Assembly (NCBI RefSeq): GCF_005239225.2
Contig: NC_133300.1
Coordinates: forward strand, 6,539,875-6,603,874
Direction of reading: 5' to 3'
Origin: Populus alba
Taxonomy: Eukaryota; Streptophyta; Magnoliopsida; Malpighiales; Salicaceae
Length of the DNA: 64,000 nucleotides
Program-made: the position numbers and the translations under genes
Notes under the pieces: model-generated
What the model was told of the DNA's origin: nothing
The model's database searches: none
Seen by the model: the letters and a program-made list of their open reading frames with translations, nothing else
In this document: in pieces, positions 11,028-22,840 of the stretch
Layout: every line of letters begins with the position of its first letter
Position numbering within the stretch: the stretch's first letter is position 1

Positions 11028-11948
11028 TCTCGTTTCAAGTTTGATTATGGAGTTGTCATGTTAGAGATATATCTTTTGAGTGCTTGGCTCTTACTTCTCT
11101 GCGCAGTAGTGTGAGGAATTGCGTTGTCTGTATACCTTCATTTGAACACTGTTAATTGCTTCTTGTATTCATTTGTCTCGTTTTATCTTATTTATATATA
11201 TATGAACTTTCACATTTAATTAGTTCATTCTTCTCTGTTCTTCCGACTTCCTTTCATTAACAATAATTAAAAAAATAAAATATTGTGATCGAAGTTAGAA
11301 CCAGTCTGATAGAAATTTCTTTTAAAATATTTTTTATTTAAAAATATATTAAAATAATAGTTTTTTTTGTTTAACATTAGCAAATCAAAAGAAAACATAA
11401 AATAAATTGAAGCAAAGAAAAAAAATATAAAAGTTTATTTTAAAAAAAAATTAAAAACACAAAATAAAAAAAAATCTAATTTAAAAAAAAATATAGAATT
11501 CTAGAAAACAATCAAGAAAAGTAAGGGATGAATTCTATTACCAGGTCCAGGAAAAAATAAATGTAGGCAAGGCACAATTGTACATTCATGCACCTTTGTC
11601 GATAGAGGCAAGCCCAATTCAAGATTTCAACTGGATAGGAGAGCCCATTTATTTAAAGTGGCAGGAGCTGTACTATAATCGAACAGGAATCTTTTCCCAT
11701 GAAACTTAAAAATATAGTTTCAATGATCAAGTTTCCAGTATAATTTAAATATTATAAATTTTAAAGTAATTAAAGATTTATATAATTATTAATTTTAAAA
11801 TTCATAAAATTAGTTAAGATATACACAAATTAACTTGAACATCCATATTAATAATAATAAAAAAAAATCTTCCATGGCTCTGAAAATAACACTAGTTATA
11901 CTTTTGAATGACGGGCCTATGATAATTAACCGATTAATTTGTAAAAAA
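11028..11948. other. PRP3 3' region with an insertion relative to PRP2
   Basis: The first 160 bp is a 3' UTR almost identical to PRP2. Homology then breaks at about 11,185 and resumes at about 11,643 (gagcccatttattta), so about 450 bp of AT-rich DNA is inserted here or lost after PRP2. That stretch includes the poplar-style repeat tail seen again near 32.5 kb and 63 kb (ttttaaaatattttttattta). No gene is supported. Confidence 0.5.
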
Positions 11949-12236
11949 TATTAGAAAAATAAATTGAAAGAATTAGCAAACAAATGCAGTTAAGATATTT
12001 TTTTATTATTATTCTAAAGCTCATCAAATAATAATAATAATAATAATTAGAAATAAAAGTAAAGATCTTTAAAAAGTCTCATATTATAGCATATAATAGC
12101 GTTATCTTTATTAAAAAAAACACTTTCTCTACACAAGAACAATTTTAAATATAATACACTTCATTCATACAACAATTTATTAGAGGTTTTTTATACAATA
12201 AAAATTCCTCAAACCTTTAATTACTTGAGTATATAA

Positions 12237-12269
<33 letters not shown>

Positions 12270-12406
12270 AAGGAAGGTTTTTAAATATTTGTAAAGATAT
12301 AAAAGATAGCAAGTAAAATAGATAAATATTTTTATTTTAAATATTTTTTTATGGTGAGAATTATGTACTTTTCATCCTTAAAACACACACACACATACAT
12401 ATACAA

Positions 12407-12443
<37 letters not shown>

Positions 12444-13323
12444 AACACACTCAATAAAGGTATAAATTATCAAATTATTTAAGACAATTAAATATGGTAA
12501 ATTAATTTAATAATATGCATTATCCCATTAAAATAATTAATTATTAATTATGTTAATATTAACCATTTAAATTTTGTACAACGCAATCAAAATTTTAAAC
12601 GGGGAAGTTAATAGAATGTATTAACTATTAAACTATTATCATTAATTATAATTTTAAAATCAAAATTATAACATCTCTCCCGCCCCCAACATGATTTAAA
12701 ATTACTCAAAACAATAAATAAGATAAAAGTGAGCAATTAATATTATGTGATCGGTGTTTGGTATCTTTAGAGTTTCAATCTATATTTAGTATCAAAAGGT
12801 TTTAATTTGAAAAAATTATAGTAATTAGATGTTTCGAACTAGGTTCTTTAAACCATATTTTTAAATTTATTACACAATATATGGATGATTTTAAGGTTTT
12901 ATTAGTGTTGTGCTTTTTTTTTATTATCATGAGCATGTATTTATCTCATGAGTGTCTTCAAAGAATAGCCCAAGCTCTTTTAATGATAACCTTACCACCA
13001 TACTCACTTAGGTGAATCCTCTAAAAATGTTTTGTGATCAACATCCTGTAAAAGTTTTTGCCTTTAGACTCATTCAAATTAGTCATTTCAATAAAAAGCT
13101 CATTATTATATAAATTTGTACCCGAAATCGCCTTCAAAATATATATGTAATGTTTATGTTATCCTTAATTATCCGAAGGTCTTGTTTTTACTTATTGAAC
13201 TTCATTCATGGAATTACGATATATTTGAAGACAGGTTTCCACTATTGATGATTCATTTAAAGACTTCGATTGTATTTACATTGATGCTTGAATAACTCAT
13301 TGGTGCACCAAACCTTTAATGAG

Positions 13324-13527
13324 CTAATATGTAATGTTGTTTTTAGACCTAACAAAATCCAAAGAAATAACACAACGAGATATTAAATATCTAATTGATT
13401 TATGTCTAACAATCATATCTCTTCTTTTTTTCGTTAAATTTTTTACTTTTAGCCTAAGCTTTAGTGGCTTGGCTATCACAATGCATTGATATAAGTGATA
13501 TTGGTTTAGATACAAATGGTATATCAA
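13324..13527 (-). pseudogene. Copia RNase H C-terminal remnant
   Basis: The minus-strand frame contains RHKSIRYLISRCVISLDFVR and then SKNNI. This matches the end of copia reverse transcriptase/RNase H, where plants usually have a histidine-rich turn followed by LISxGVISLDFVRSKxNIADP. The ADPLTKG motif is lost past the frame break. It lies at the expected 3' side of the integrase remnant. Confidence 0.65.
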
Positions 13528-15332
13528 TTAAAAAAAAATTGACCACTCAGCTTTTGAACTAGCAGTATTTAATGCAACCAATTATACTTCTATTATGAAA
13601 CAAGTAATTATGGTTTGTTTAGAATATTTCAAACCAAATGTACCATCATTTAAGTAAACACATACTCACTAATAGGTTTTATTTTTTCTAAACTAGAAAT
13701 CCAATTCACATCACTAAATCTCTCTATTATGGTAGATAAACTATTATAATAAAGTGCATAATCAACACCTTTTAAATTTTTAAATTTTTTTTAAGGCACT
13801 CCAATGTTTTCACATTAAGATTATGTGTAATATATCTAATTTACTAATTGCATATTATATCAGGTCTTGTATATTTGGCTAGATGCAATGATAACCTAAT
13901 TGTTTTTAATATTTATATTGAGATACATTTTCACCATTTTTTTATTTAGTAGGAGAATCAAAAGACATATCAAAATAACTAAATTTTTTTATATTTTTTT
14001 AATGTCAAGTGATTGAGTTAAAGCAAAATTATTGTTATTTTTCAATAATTAAATGCTTAAAACAACATCAATTGAACAACAATTCTTCACATCAAAAGTT
14101 TTAGACAAGAAAGATTCAACAATATTTATAACTTAAATACTACTATTAAACATAAAATCATATAATCATTTTCAATTTGTTTAATGTAAATACATTTATC
14201 AACAATATTTATTTGAAAACCATCAATATCATATTTATTTTGTGTCATTAGTTCGAAACTTGTTTTAAACCATAAAAATTCTTTTCTTGACCAAGCGCAA
14301 CAAAACCTTTTAGTTTATCTATGTAAATTTTTTATTTTAAATCACCATTTAAATTTTTTTTAATATTTATTCGATGAATTTCTAATTTGTAAAAAGAAGT
14401 TAAATAACTATTAATCTAATTATAATGATTTTAGAAATTGATGCATGTGTGTCCAAAAAAATCTACTCCCTTTTCTTTAAGAAACATCTTATAAATTAAT
14501 CTAGCCTAAGATTGTTTTACGGATCTATCGATTCTCAATTTCATTCTAAAAACCAATTTACAATCCATTGTCTTACAACCTTATGACAAATCAGTCAAAA
14601 ACCATGTTTTGTTAGAAAATAAAGAATTTATTTAATATTTTATTACTCCTTTAAAAAAAAAAAAAAAGAACTCCAATATATGTCATAGCTTCAATATATG
14701 TTTGAGGTTTATTTTTAAGTAAAAAGATATAAAAATTAGCACAAAAACTTTTGCTCTTCTATTTATTTTAATCTTTCTAATTTTATCAGAAGATTATCAA
14801 CAATGTCTATTTTTAGAAGAAGAACTTTCATTAACAGGTTCAGACAAATTATTTTTCATTGAAAAAATATTTTCAAAGAAAATTATATACATAACTCAAT
14901 AATTATATTATTTGCAATTTCAGAAATTTTGGAATTTAAAACTAAAAAATCTATAAGTAGTATTATTTAAAGAATATCCAACATATGTACAATCTATATA
15001 ATTTTAGGACTTATTTTCCTTCTTTTAGTGATTGAAATATTTATTTTATCTAAACACCTCAACATTTTAAAGTATTTTAAAGAATTGTTTTTATTATTTT
15101 AAAATTCATATGACGATTTATCCAAAAACTTTTATAAGAAATTCTATTAATAAATGACAAGCAAAATGCAAAGTTTCACGCTATAAATTGTTAAACCAAA
15201 ACTAATTAACATTGCATTAATCATATCCATTAAAGTTCTATGTTTTTTTCTTTTTGCTATCTCATTAGATTGTGGTGAAGAAGGAGGTGTTACTTGATGT
15301 TTAATAATACCATGCAATTATAAAAACTTTGT

Positions 15333-15515
15333 TCATTTTATTAGAAGTACACTCACCACTCCTTGTAAAATTTTTATTTTTCTTTCTAATTGATTTTCTA
15401 CTCTAACTTTAAAAGTTTTAAACAACTCGCTTTTAGAGTTAGTCAAATAAATATAACAAAATCTTGAAAAGTCATTAATAAAATTTATAAAGAGTTTCTT
15501 ACCACCATCAATCAA
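15333..15515 (-). pseudogene. Copia integrase core remnant
   Basis: The minus-strand frame reads GGKKLFINFINDFSRFCYIY, then KSELFKTFK and ENQLERKIKIL. This matches the copia integrase core (GGKKYFxTFIDDFSRFxxVYxLKSK). The second catalytic Asp position (usually IDD) reads IND here, and the expected following RSDxGGEY is replaced by unrelated sequence after a frame break, so it is inactive. Confidence 0.75.
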
Positions 15516-17678
15516 GACATTATTACTATCATAAATTTTTTTGTTTTTTTAACACCAATAGATTTGTTTTCTTTTCTATTACATTAAAAGCTTTTCTAGA
15601 TTTTTTAGCTTGTACAAAATTTTGTGTTTTTATTTTTTTTTTTATTAATATGTGACTTAAAAATTAAATTTAAATGCATCATTCTTTTAACCGTGTTAAA
15701 GTAAACATGCACAAGCCTACCATGCTATGAATCAAAACATTCAATATCTACAATAGGTGAAGATGAAAAATGTAAAGCAATTTTAGAAGAATGCATTATA
15801 CTTGATTATTTATAAAAATCATTTAGCAAATAATATTTTTCATTTCAAGATTCAAATCTACTGATAACTATTTTATTAGATCCTAGAACAAGAGTAAACC
15901 CATTTTGATCCAATAAAAATGTATTAACTAACTTTTTTCTAAAATTAGGAACATAAAAAACTTCATCCAAAGCAAGAATTTTTTTTTTTTTTTTTTGACA
16001 ACTGTATTTAAACTTGGCCTTCTCTTAAGACTTGAGCTACACTCTTATTTCTCATACTCATAGTTTGTGTGCTTGATGCCTAATAATAAAATAAAAATAT
16101 TTTTTTATCAGCATAAACATAAAACATTAATCTCATGCTCTAACCACTAATAATTTGAGTTAAAAATCATATTTAACTCAGGCTAGAAATAAAATACATG
16201 TAACTTGGGAAAGAAGAGCTAGCCTCACAGTTACTTCATGGGCTTGTGGTCCAGAAGTCTCCTGAGGTATTGCTTTAATTACTTTACCAAGTTGATTATT
16301 GAAATTATTACCAACATGATTGTATTAGCCACAAACCCAATATTGCACACCCTTTTTTCTTACTTGTATTATTACTTTTAGGCTGTTAATATTATTATTG
16401 CTATTATTGAACTTTTTTTTTTTTATCTTTTTTTTTATCTTAAAAGTTGCCTAGAAAGAATTCTCAACAACTTATGCCTTAGCTTGAAAATTATATTTTT
16501 ATTGTTATGAGGTACAATGTTTTTCATCCATCCTTAAAGTAACAAGCTATTCATTAAAAAAAAAAAAACAGTTTTTTTGTTTTTTGTTTTAATTCTCTAA
16601 CAAAATCAGTCTAAGAATGTAGTTATTTTTTAATATGATGAAATAAAAATTATTTGAATAAGTTTTATTCCCTTAATTTTCATGTCCTAAATAATATTTT
16701 AAAACTCATGGATTTGATGAGAACACTTTTCTCATAAAACATTTGAAAATCAAGCCACTTTTCAACCCAATATCTTTTAAGATCTTCTTTTTTTTGTATC
16801 ATATTTATATTCAACTGCTTTCCATACTTCTAAAATAATTTTAGTGTTACAAAAGATACATCATGATACAAAGCATTAAATTTTTACCATGACATGGAAT
16901 ATCTTTATTAGTAAAGTTATCTTTACTACCAAAGAAAAATGCATCACTTGAAAAAACAACTCCATTAGTCGGTTTTTTAGCACTTTTTATTTTATTATCA
17001 TATAAAATCACAACAAAAAAAAAAAAACCTATTTCAGCAAGCTAAAATTTTATTTGTTGTTGCCAACAAATAGATTTTTTTCTATAAAATTTTTCATCTT
17101 TGCTATATAATGAATTTATGATGTCCATAGTCACAATCAAGGAAACAAATCAATATTTTTAGAAAAAATAAGGAAAGTAATCCGTGTTTTATCTCCAAGG
17201 TTGTTAGGAAATTAAATGGAAATAATTATGAAAACAAATGCAACCAGGATATTCTTTCTTTTTCTATTTTAAACTTAGCAACTAAAAGTAAATATTAAAA
17301 ATAATTAGAACTAAAAGTAAATATGAGAAAAATAACGATTTAGGAGAATTATGAGATTGTAGTACACAATAACACTATTTTTCTAGAGAAAAACCCTCCC
17401 TTTATACAAAGACAATTTTAAATATGATACGTCTCTTCTAAGATAACATAACCCATTAGAATTTTTGGATGCAGCCAAAATTCCTCAAATCTTTTGATCA
17501 CCTTTTTTGTTGACATGAGTTAATAAAGTGTAAAATGAAAGTGTAGTGAAATTTAAGATGACTATATTTTTAAGGAATGTCTTTAAATATGTGTAGAGAT
17601 ATAAAAGAGACTACGTAAAATGAAAATAGTATTTTTTATTTTTAAGAATTTCTCATGATGAGAATCACGTACTTGTCA

Positions 17679-18878
17679 TTCGTGACAAGTCGTCTGTGTT
17701 GTTTTTTAATCACCTTTTTTTTTATTTTTTTTATAATCCTCCAATCACCTCATTCTAGGCTAATACATGACAAGTCGTCTATATTGTTTATTTTTTAAAA
17801 AAAAAAAAGTGAATGATGAATCGTTTGCCTCTAACATATATAATAAAAAAAGGTTTGGTGCGGGAGTCAAAATGTTTTTTTATACACCAGGTGTGCAGGT
17901 CTATGCGCCTGACCTATTTTGTTTTGTTTTTTATTTTAGTTTTTTTCCTATATTTTACATTTTAATCTATCAAATAGATTTGTTAAAAAAAATAATATAG
18001 AAATGTTTTTATTAAATGCCACTGAGTTTTTAAATTTTTTTATGATATCATAACTTTTTTTATTGTATTAGAAAATACTCTTTTTATACCACCCTTGATG
18101 ATGTTTTTTCCTTTTAGAAAATATTTATTTGTTCACTCAATTTTATTGTGTTTGTTTGATTAAATACCATTTTAATTTTTTGTTTATTTTCAAGAAAGGT
18201 TATAGCATTATTTTTTATAACATTAGCGGGCACTTTTTTGCAGCTCTTAATCATTATTTTCCTTTAAAAAAAAATTTATGTTGTGGCTTTTCTATGCATG
18301 TCAAGTTTTATTGTCATATGGTTAGATAAGAAAATACAAAAAATAAGTTATTAGACCAATTTTTAACCATCATTTAGTCTGTGAATTTAGTGGGTTAACT
18401 TGAGTTGATTAATGTCAATAAAAACATCTTTATCTCAATATATAAAAAGAAAAAGGATAGAATGAAGTTATTATTATTATTTTTTTTTGAAATCAAATAG
18501 AGTTTTAACTGAGGCATATTAGGTTAGTTCTCACTTAATTTAATTTGAAATCTAAGTCATTCAAGGGCCCGGGTCAAGGTCGAGAGTCTTCATTTTTGCT
18601 CAGTTGGCCAGCTTGGATTTGGTGATATTATCAAAAAGTTACACACAACAACATACTAAAAGTTTATTGTTCTTATATTTTTAATATATCCGCATCAAAA
18701 TTAGTTGGTTTTATATTAAAGAAGAAGAAGAAGAAATCTTGCAAAGAAAGGTAAGGCGAAAAAGGCAGCGTGTTGTTAAGATAAAAAGAGTTTTGATTGA
18801 AGAGATGTCTTTCTTACCCCTATTTTAAACCATCCATTTTTTTTTATTCTAATGTTTTTATTATTTTTATTGAAAGCA

Positions 18879-18920
<42 letters not shown>

Positions 18921-20019
18921 AGTTACTACTCTTCTTATAAAAAAGAATAATCACCATGTAATTAAATAAAAAAAAATTAAAAGAATCATCACAACATGAA
19001 ATCAAATATCATAATTTACATCTATCATCAATAACTATTTTTAATATTTTATGATGCTTTTAATCCCTTATATTTTTATTAAATAAATGTATAAAATTTT
19101 TAGCTTGTAAGAAAAAAATTTCTTGAAGCTACATAATATAATGGTAATGACTATACTTTTTTTAATGTTATAATATTTTTATTCAACCTACAACAAAGTG
19201 TAGTATGATAGTCTAGTATTTTCTACAATATCTATAATCTATGAGCATCTGAAATTCTTCATAACACACAAAACATAAGGTGGTTGTTGATGATTTCATG
19301 TGAAAATCATCCTCTTGCTTTTCCTTTCCATACTGCAAGACACTCTTTTTTTTATATATAATTTTCTCCTTTTTAGTAAGTATTTTTTTTTTTTTGGAGT
19401 TTAATGAAATATTTGAGTTGTTGATGTGCCATTATAATACTTTAATTATTTCCTAAAAATAGAAAAATTTCTAATGCATAATTTTTTTTTTTATCATTTC
19501 TACTTTTTTTTTTTCTTGTTTTTCTTCATGTATTATTTATCATTAATTGATGTTTTTGCACCAAGACTCTTTTGGCTAAAATGCTCTCTGTTTTTTTTTT
19601 TTTTTTCACACTTTCAAGGACAATTTATTTATAATGGTGCAAGTGATTTTCAACTAAAATTATATTAAAATAATATTTATTTATATTTTATTTTGATTTT
19701 TATATCAAAATTATTCAAAAACATAAAAAAATTCATTAATTTAATGTTTTTTTAAACGATAAACAATTTAAAAAACTCTGTAAAAATCATATTGTAATGC
19801 AAAAATAAATGTTCCTATATCTCTAAATACTTGCCAACATTCTTTTAACAACAAAATTATACTAATATTAAACTTGATTACTGGTAAACAACCAATTAGC
19901 AAAAGATGGAGGATTGATAAGAAGAATTCCAATTTTTTTTTTTTGGCCAGCAAATAAAAATATAGACAGTGAGCAACAATCGACATGTGTTACTCTTTTA
20001 CAATGTAAGTAGATAAGAA
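17679..20019. other. AT-rich intergenic DNA with repeats, upstream of PRP4
   Basis: No gene is supported. The phrase acaagtcgtct-t-ttgtt occurs twice (about 17,684 and 17,769), a short direct repeat of about 80 bp spacing. A (TA)n tract lies at 18,881-18,915. Poly-T tracts dominate 19,320-19,610. From about 19,870 the sequence matches the DNA ahead of PRP2 (ttgattactggtaaacaacc). Confidence 0.5.
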
Positions 20020-20119
20020 GATGAACTAACAAAAACTAAACCAAAATCAGTGTCCTGTTTTCTCATCTACACCAAACCGTTCAAGAGGGATCTCCCCTCT
20101 TCATCTCTGTGTATAAAAA
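20020..20119 (+). promoter_or_regulatory. PRP4 promoter: shared upstream block and TATA box
   Basis: The block gatgaactaaca (20,020-20,031) lies 201 bp before the start codon and a TATA box (tataaaaa, 20,112-20,119) about 109 bp before it. The block has A for the second G compared with the other copies. Confidence 0.6.
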
Positions 20120-20220
20120 CTTCAAGAATAGGGCTGGTATGTATCACAGAATCTCATACAATTCTTTGTTTGCAATTGGTTTCTAGTTCATAATCTTGTA
20201 GGCCTTGAAATTTTGGCAAG

Positions 20221-20613
20221 ATGACAAGATTCAACTGTTTTATCTTGGCCCTTTTCATTCTTTTGTCGTTGTCGGGTGGCCAAGCAGCTCGTCATCTTCT
20301 GCAATCGCCTAATTTGCCTAAACCAACATTGCCACCATTGCCTTCTATTCCTGCACTTCCACAGCCAACATTGCCGAGTTTGCCAACTTCGCAACCTTCA
20401 ATGCCTAAGCCCACTTTGCCTCCGCTTCCTAGCATGCCAAAAATCCCCAAAGCCACCCTGCCTCCGCTTCCTAGCATGCCAACATTGCCTTCTGTCCCCA
20501 AGGTCACCTTGCCTCCACTTTCAAGCATGCCCTCAATCCCCACCATTCCAATCCCAACTGCAATTCCTTCTATTCCATTCCTCTCACCACCACCTGCTAC
20601 CACAAAGCCTTGA
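20221..20613 (+). CDS. PRP4: small secreted proline-rich protein
   Basis: Single exon, 130 residues. Residues 1-22 form the signal peptide (CFILALFILLSLSGGQA), followed by ARHLLQSPNLPKPTLPPLPS. Four repeat blocks carry TLPPLPSxP with linkers such as KIPKA and TLPSVPKV. The end is SIPFLSPPPATTKP, the ATT-type terminus shared with PRP5/PRP6 and not the AGN terminus of PRP2/PRP3. No cysteine is present after the signal peptide and there is no domain other than the proline repeat. A secreted cell-wall role is inferred. Long glycine-rich frames on the opposite strand are antisense shadows of the codon pattern. Confidence 0.88.
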   Translation: MTRFNCFILALFILLSLSGGQAARHLLQSPNLPKPTLPPLPSIPALPQPTLPSLPTSQPSMPKPTLPPLPSMPKIPKATLPPLPSMPTLPSVPKVTLPPLSSMPSIPTIPIPTAIPSIPFLSPPPATTKP

Positions 20614-21831
20614 ATTTCTTCATTCTGTTCATGGCAGTGAGAACTTGTATGTACCATTAGTGTGGCTTTGGTATGGTATGGGAGCATATATACACTCTTG
20701 CAGTTTCCTGCTATCGGATGCCAGAGTTCTTCCTTCGTTGTGTCTTTAGAGTGTTACTGGGTTTGTTTCAGTTCTGTTTGTGTTTCTTTATACTGTATTT
20801 TGATGGAGTTTTGTATTTATGATTGCGCTTCGAGATATATGATCATTGTATTATGTTTCTTCAATTTTAGTTTGCCCCCAAAAGCCATATGTGTGTGCTT
20901 AATCATGTGATGCAATGAATCTGCATTTCCATAGTTATGGTAAAGAACATACCTTACCTTCAGTACAGCAAACATCAGTCAAACATATAACAGATTTCTT
21001 TTTGTGGATTCCCAATCCATGAAATCTAAAACCTTATGACACAACAGATGGATAAGGATGGTTTGTTGAATAGGAAAGCAAGATTATTCTAAACCATCAA
21101 TAATATGTATGATGCAAGCAGTACATCTAGAATGATTTCATTATAGTCTTTAAAGAAAAATCCCATTCAATCCATTGAAAATTGCCCAGCAGGCTCCTTA
21201 TTCTCATCTTGGCATATCTAATAAGTTTTCCAATTCTATATGAAACAACAAAAGAAAATGTATTAAAACAGCAAGCTTGAACAGAATGATGTTCATGATA
21301 TATAGCAATTTCACATGTTGCTTTGAAGTTATATCAGACTTCCGGGTTCTGCTATACTCATGTAAGAAGAAACAAAGTCAATAGCAGCAAGTTTAGAATA
21401 CAAAATCATAAATGGTGTAACATGTATAGAAATTATTCTTCCTGGCATCCCGTATCTCATATTGGACCATTTTTGTTACATTTCACAACTTGTAGTGATC
21501 GTATATCAGTAAGTCTGACTAAGGGATTTAGTCATCCGAGATCTTTCAGTTGCTGGCTAGTGGCTAGCCATTTCACCTACTCATCACTGGATGATAAAAG
21601 AGGCAGGCTGTGGAAATATCACAGGGGGTGAATTGGAGAATGGTATAACAATCTAGAGTGGCCCTGCAGATTATGACGCTGAATATGCATACCATATATG
21701 TCAGTCCTCGGTGATTCTGAACCCTCCAAAATTAGAAAGCTATTAAGTTCAAGAAAAGCACTGAATGATTACGACAAAGAATGCAGTGTATCTTGACCGC
21801 TTTTAGTCTCAACTTCAAGTCCTGAAACCTG
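20614..21831. other. PRP4 3' region and intergenic DNA
   Basis: The first 300 bp is probably the PRP4 3' UTR. A 102-codon plus-strand frame (21,323-21,631) has no recognisable domain, no signal peptide and no neighbour homologue; I do not call it a gene. Base composition is less AT-rich here than in the repeat blocks. Confidence 0.45.
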
Positions 21832-21839
21832 TATAAATT
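21832..21839 (+). promoter_or_regulatory. TATA box of the MADS-box gene
   Basis: tataaatt lies 102 bp before the start codon at 21,934, a spacing that leaves a leader of about 70 bases. No other promoter motif is obvious. Confidence 0.5.
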
Positions 21840-21933
21840 GTGAACCATTTCCCCTCCATCCATACTGTTCTCAAGAGAGTTGTTGGTCTCTTCTTTCTTA
21901 GTGAGGTGGTTTCAATTCTTTTGTTGATTCACC

Positions 21934-22840
21934 ATGGTCAGAAAGAGTAAGGGTCGCCAAAAGTTGGAGATGGTTAAAATACCAAATGAGAGCAATTTAA
22001 TGGTAACCTTCTCCAAGCGTAGGTCTGGCCTTTTCAAGAAGGCTAGTGAACTCTGTACTCTTTGTGGTGCTGAAGTCAGCATGATTGTGTTCTCGCCTGG
22101 CAAGAAGGTTTTCTCTTTTGGCCACCCTTCTGTTGAAAAGGTCATGGAACGGTATGTCTCAGGAAATATTCCCCAAACTTCTGGTGCTTTTCATCTTATT
22201 GAGGCTCATCGCAATGCTAGGGTCCACGAACTCAACATGCAGCTAACTCAGGTACTAATTGGCAAGAATTTTCAAAGTATATTTAGTTTTTCCTCTTGTC
22301 CTTTTGTAAGAATTATCTGCAGAAGATACTGTGAGAACCATTTTCTAAAGAAATTTCTCAGGTGCATCAATTTGCTTCCATCAGAAAACCAAAATATTTT
22401 CTTACTAATAAATGATTCACCAGGCGGCCAACCAATTGGAAGTGGAGAAGAAAAGAGGGGAAGACCTAGACAGAATGCGGAAAGCAAGTCAGAGTCGGAA
22501 CTGGTGGGAGAACCCTATTCAGGAACTTAGCTTGGAACAGCTTGAACAATTGAAGGCGTCCTTACTGGATCTCAAGCAGGATGTGACCAGGCACGCCAAA
22601 CACATTCTGCTTCAAAGTTCAGCTCCTCAGCCTTTTATCGCAGCAAACCCTAGCACTAGTGGGAATCATCTTTTCGATACCAGGAATACTGGATTCATCT
22701 CAAACATGGCTGTGCCTCCTTTCAACACCAACATGAGTGGGACCCCTTTCAACACCAACATGAGCGGGACTCCTTTCAATGCAAGCTCAGCAATGCCTCC
22801 TTTTGGATACAGTCTTGGATATGGGACTGGTTTCTTCTAG
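21934..22840 (+). CDS. Type I (M-alpha) MADS-box transcription factor, AGL62-like
   Basis: Two coding exons, 21,934-22,251 and 22,424-22,840, separated by a 172-bp phase-0 intron with GT-AG ends (cag|gtacta and caccag|gcg). The product is 244 residues. Residues 1-60 are a full MADS domain: [10 protein letters not shown], then the hallmark [20 protein letters not shown] and [31 protein letters not shown] follows, as in AGL62-group proteins. A short coiled-coil stretch spans residues 95-160 ([20 protein letters not shown] and onward). There is no K domain, as expected for type I. The C-terminus is Pro/Asn/Phe-rich with two copies of [12 protein letters not shown]62 relatives act in the nucleus during female gametophyte and endosperm development; that role is inferred for this gene. 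Many M-alpha genes lack introns, so the intron deserves transcript support. If it is retained, the frame runs on to a stop at 22,530 (198 residues). Confidence 0.88.
22718..22771 (+). repeat. 27-bp coding repeat in the MADS-box gene C-terminus
   Basis: Two direct copies (22,718-22,744 and 22,745-22,771) encode PFNTNMSGT each, with two third-position differences. A partial third copy (PFNAS) follows. It lies outside the DNA-binding domain in a disordered tail. Confidence 0.9.

Larger units (their letters stand above)
11949..17678 (-). mobile_element. Degenerate Ty1/copia LTR retrotransposon
   Basis: The element reads on the minus strand. Two diverged LTRs can be aligned: right (5') LTR about 17,202-17,678 and left (3') LTR about 11,949-12,374. 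Shared blocks in order are ttagRaaa, aaacaaatgca, caattttaaatat, aaattcctcaaa, gatataaaaga and gtactt-tca, the last ending in CA. Between them, remnants follow copia order on the minus strand: a gag-like zone (about 16.2-17.1 kb), integrase (about 15.3-15.5 kb) and RNase H (about 13.3-13.5 kb). All frames are broken by stops and A/T gains. The left LTR has picked up (TA)n and (CA)n microsatellites (12,244-12,269 and about 12,383-12,443). No clean target duplication was found, so the ends are approximate. It sits where PRP3-downstream homology with PRP2 stops. Confidence 0.6.

Noticed and set aside
21323..21631. 102-codon plus frame between PRP4 and the MADS-box gene
   Set aside because: No domain, no TATA box at sensible spacing, and no paralogue; not enough to call a gene.
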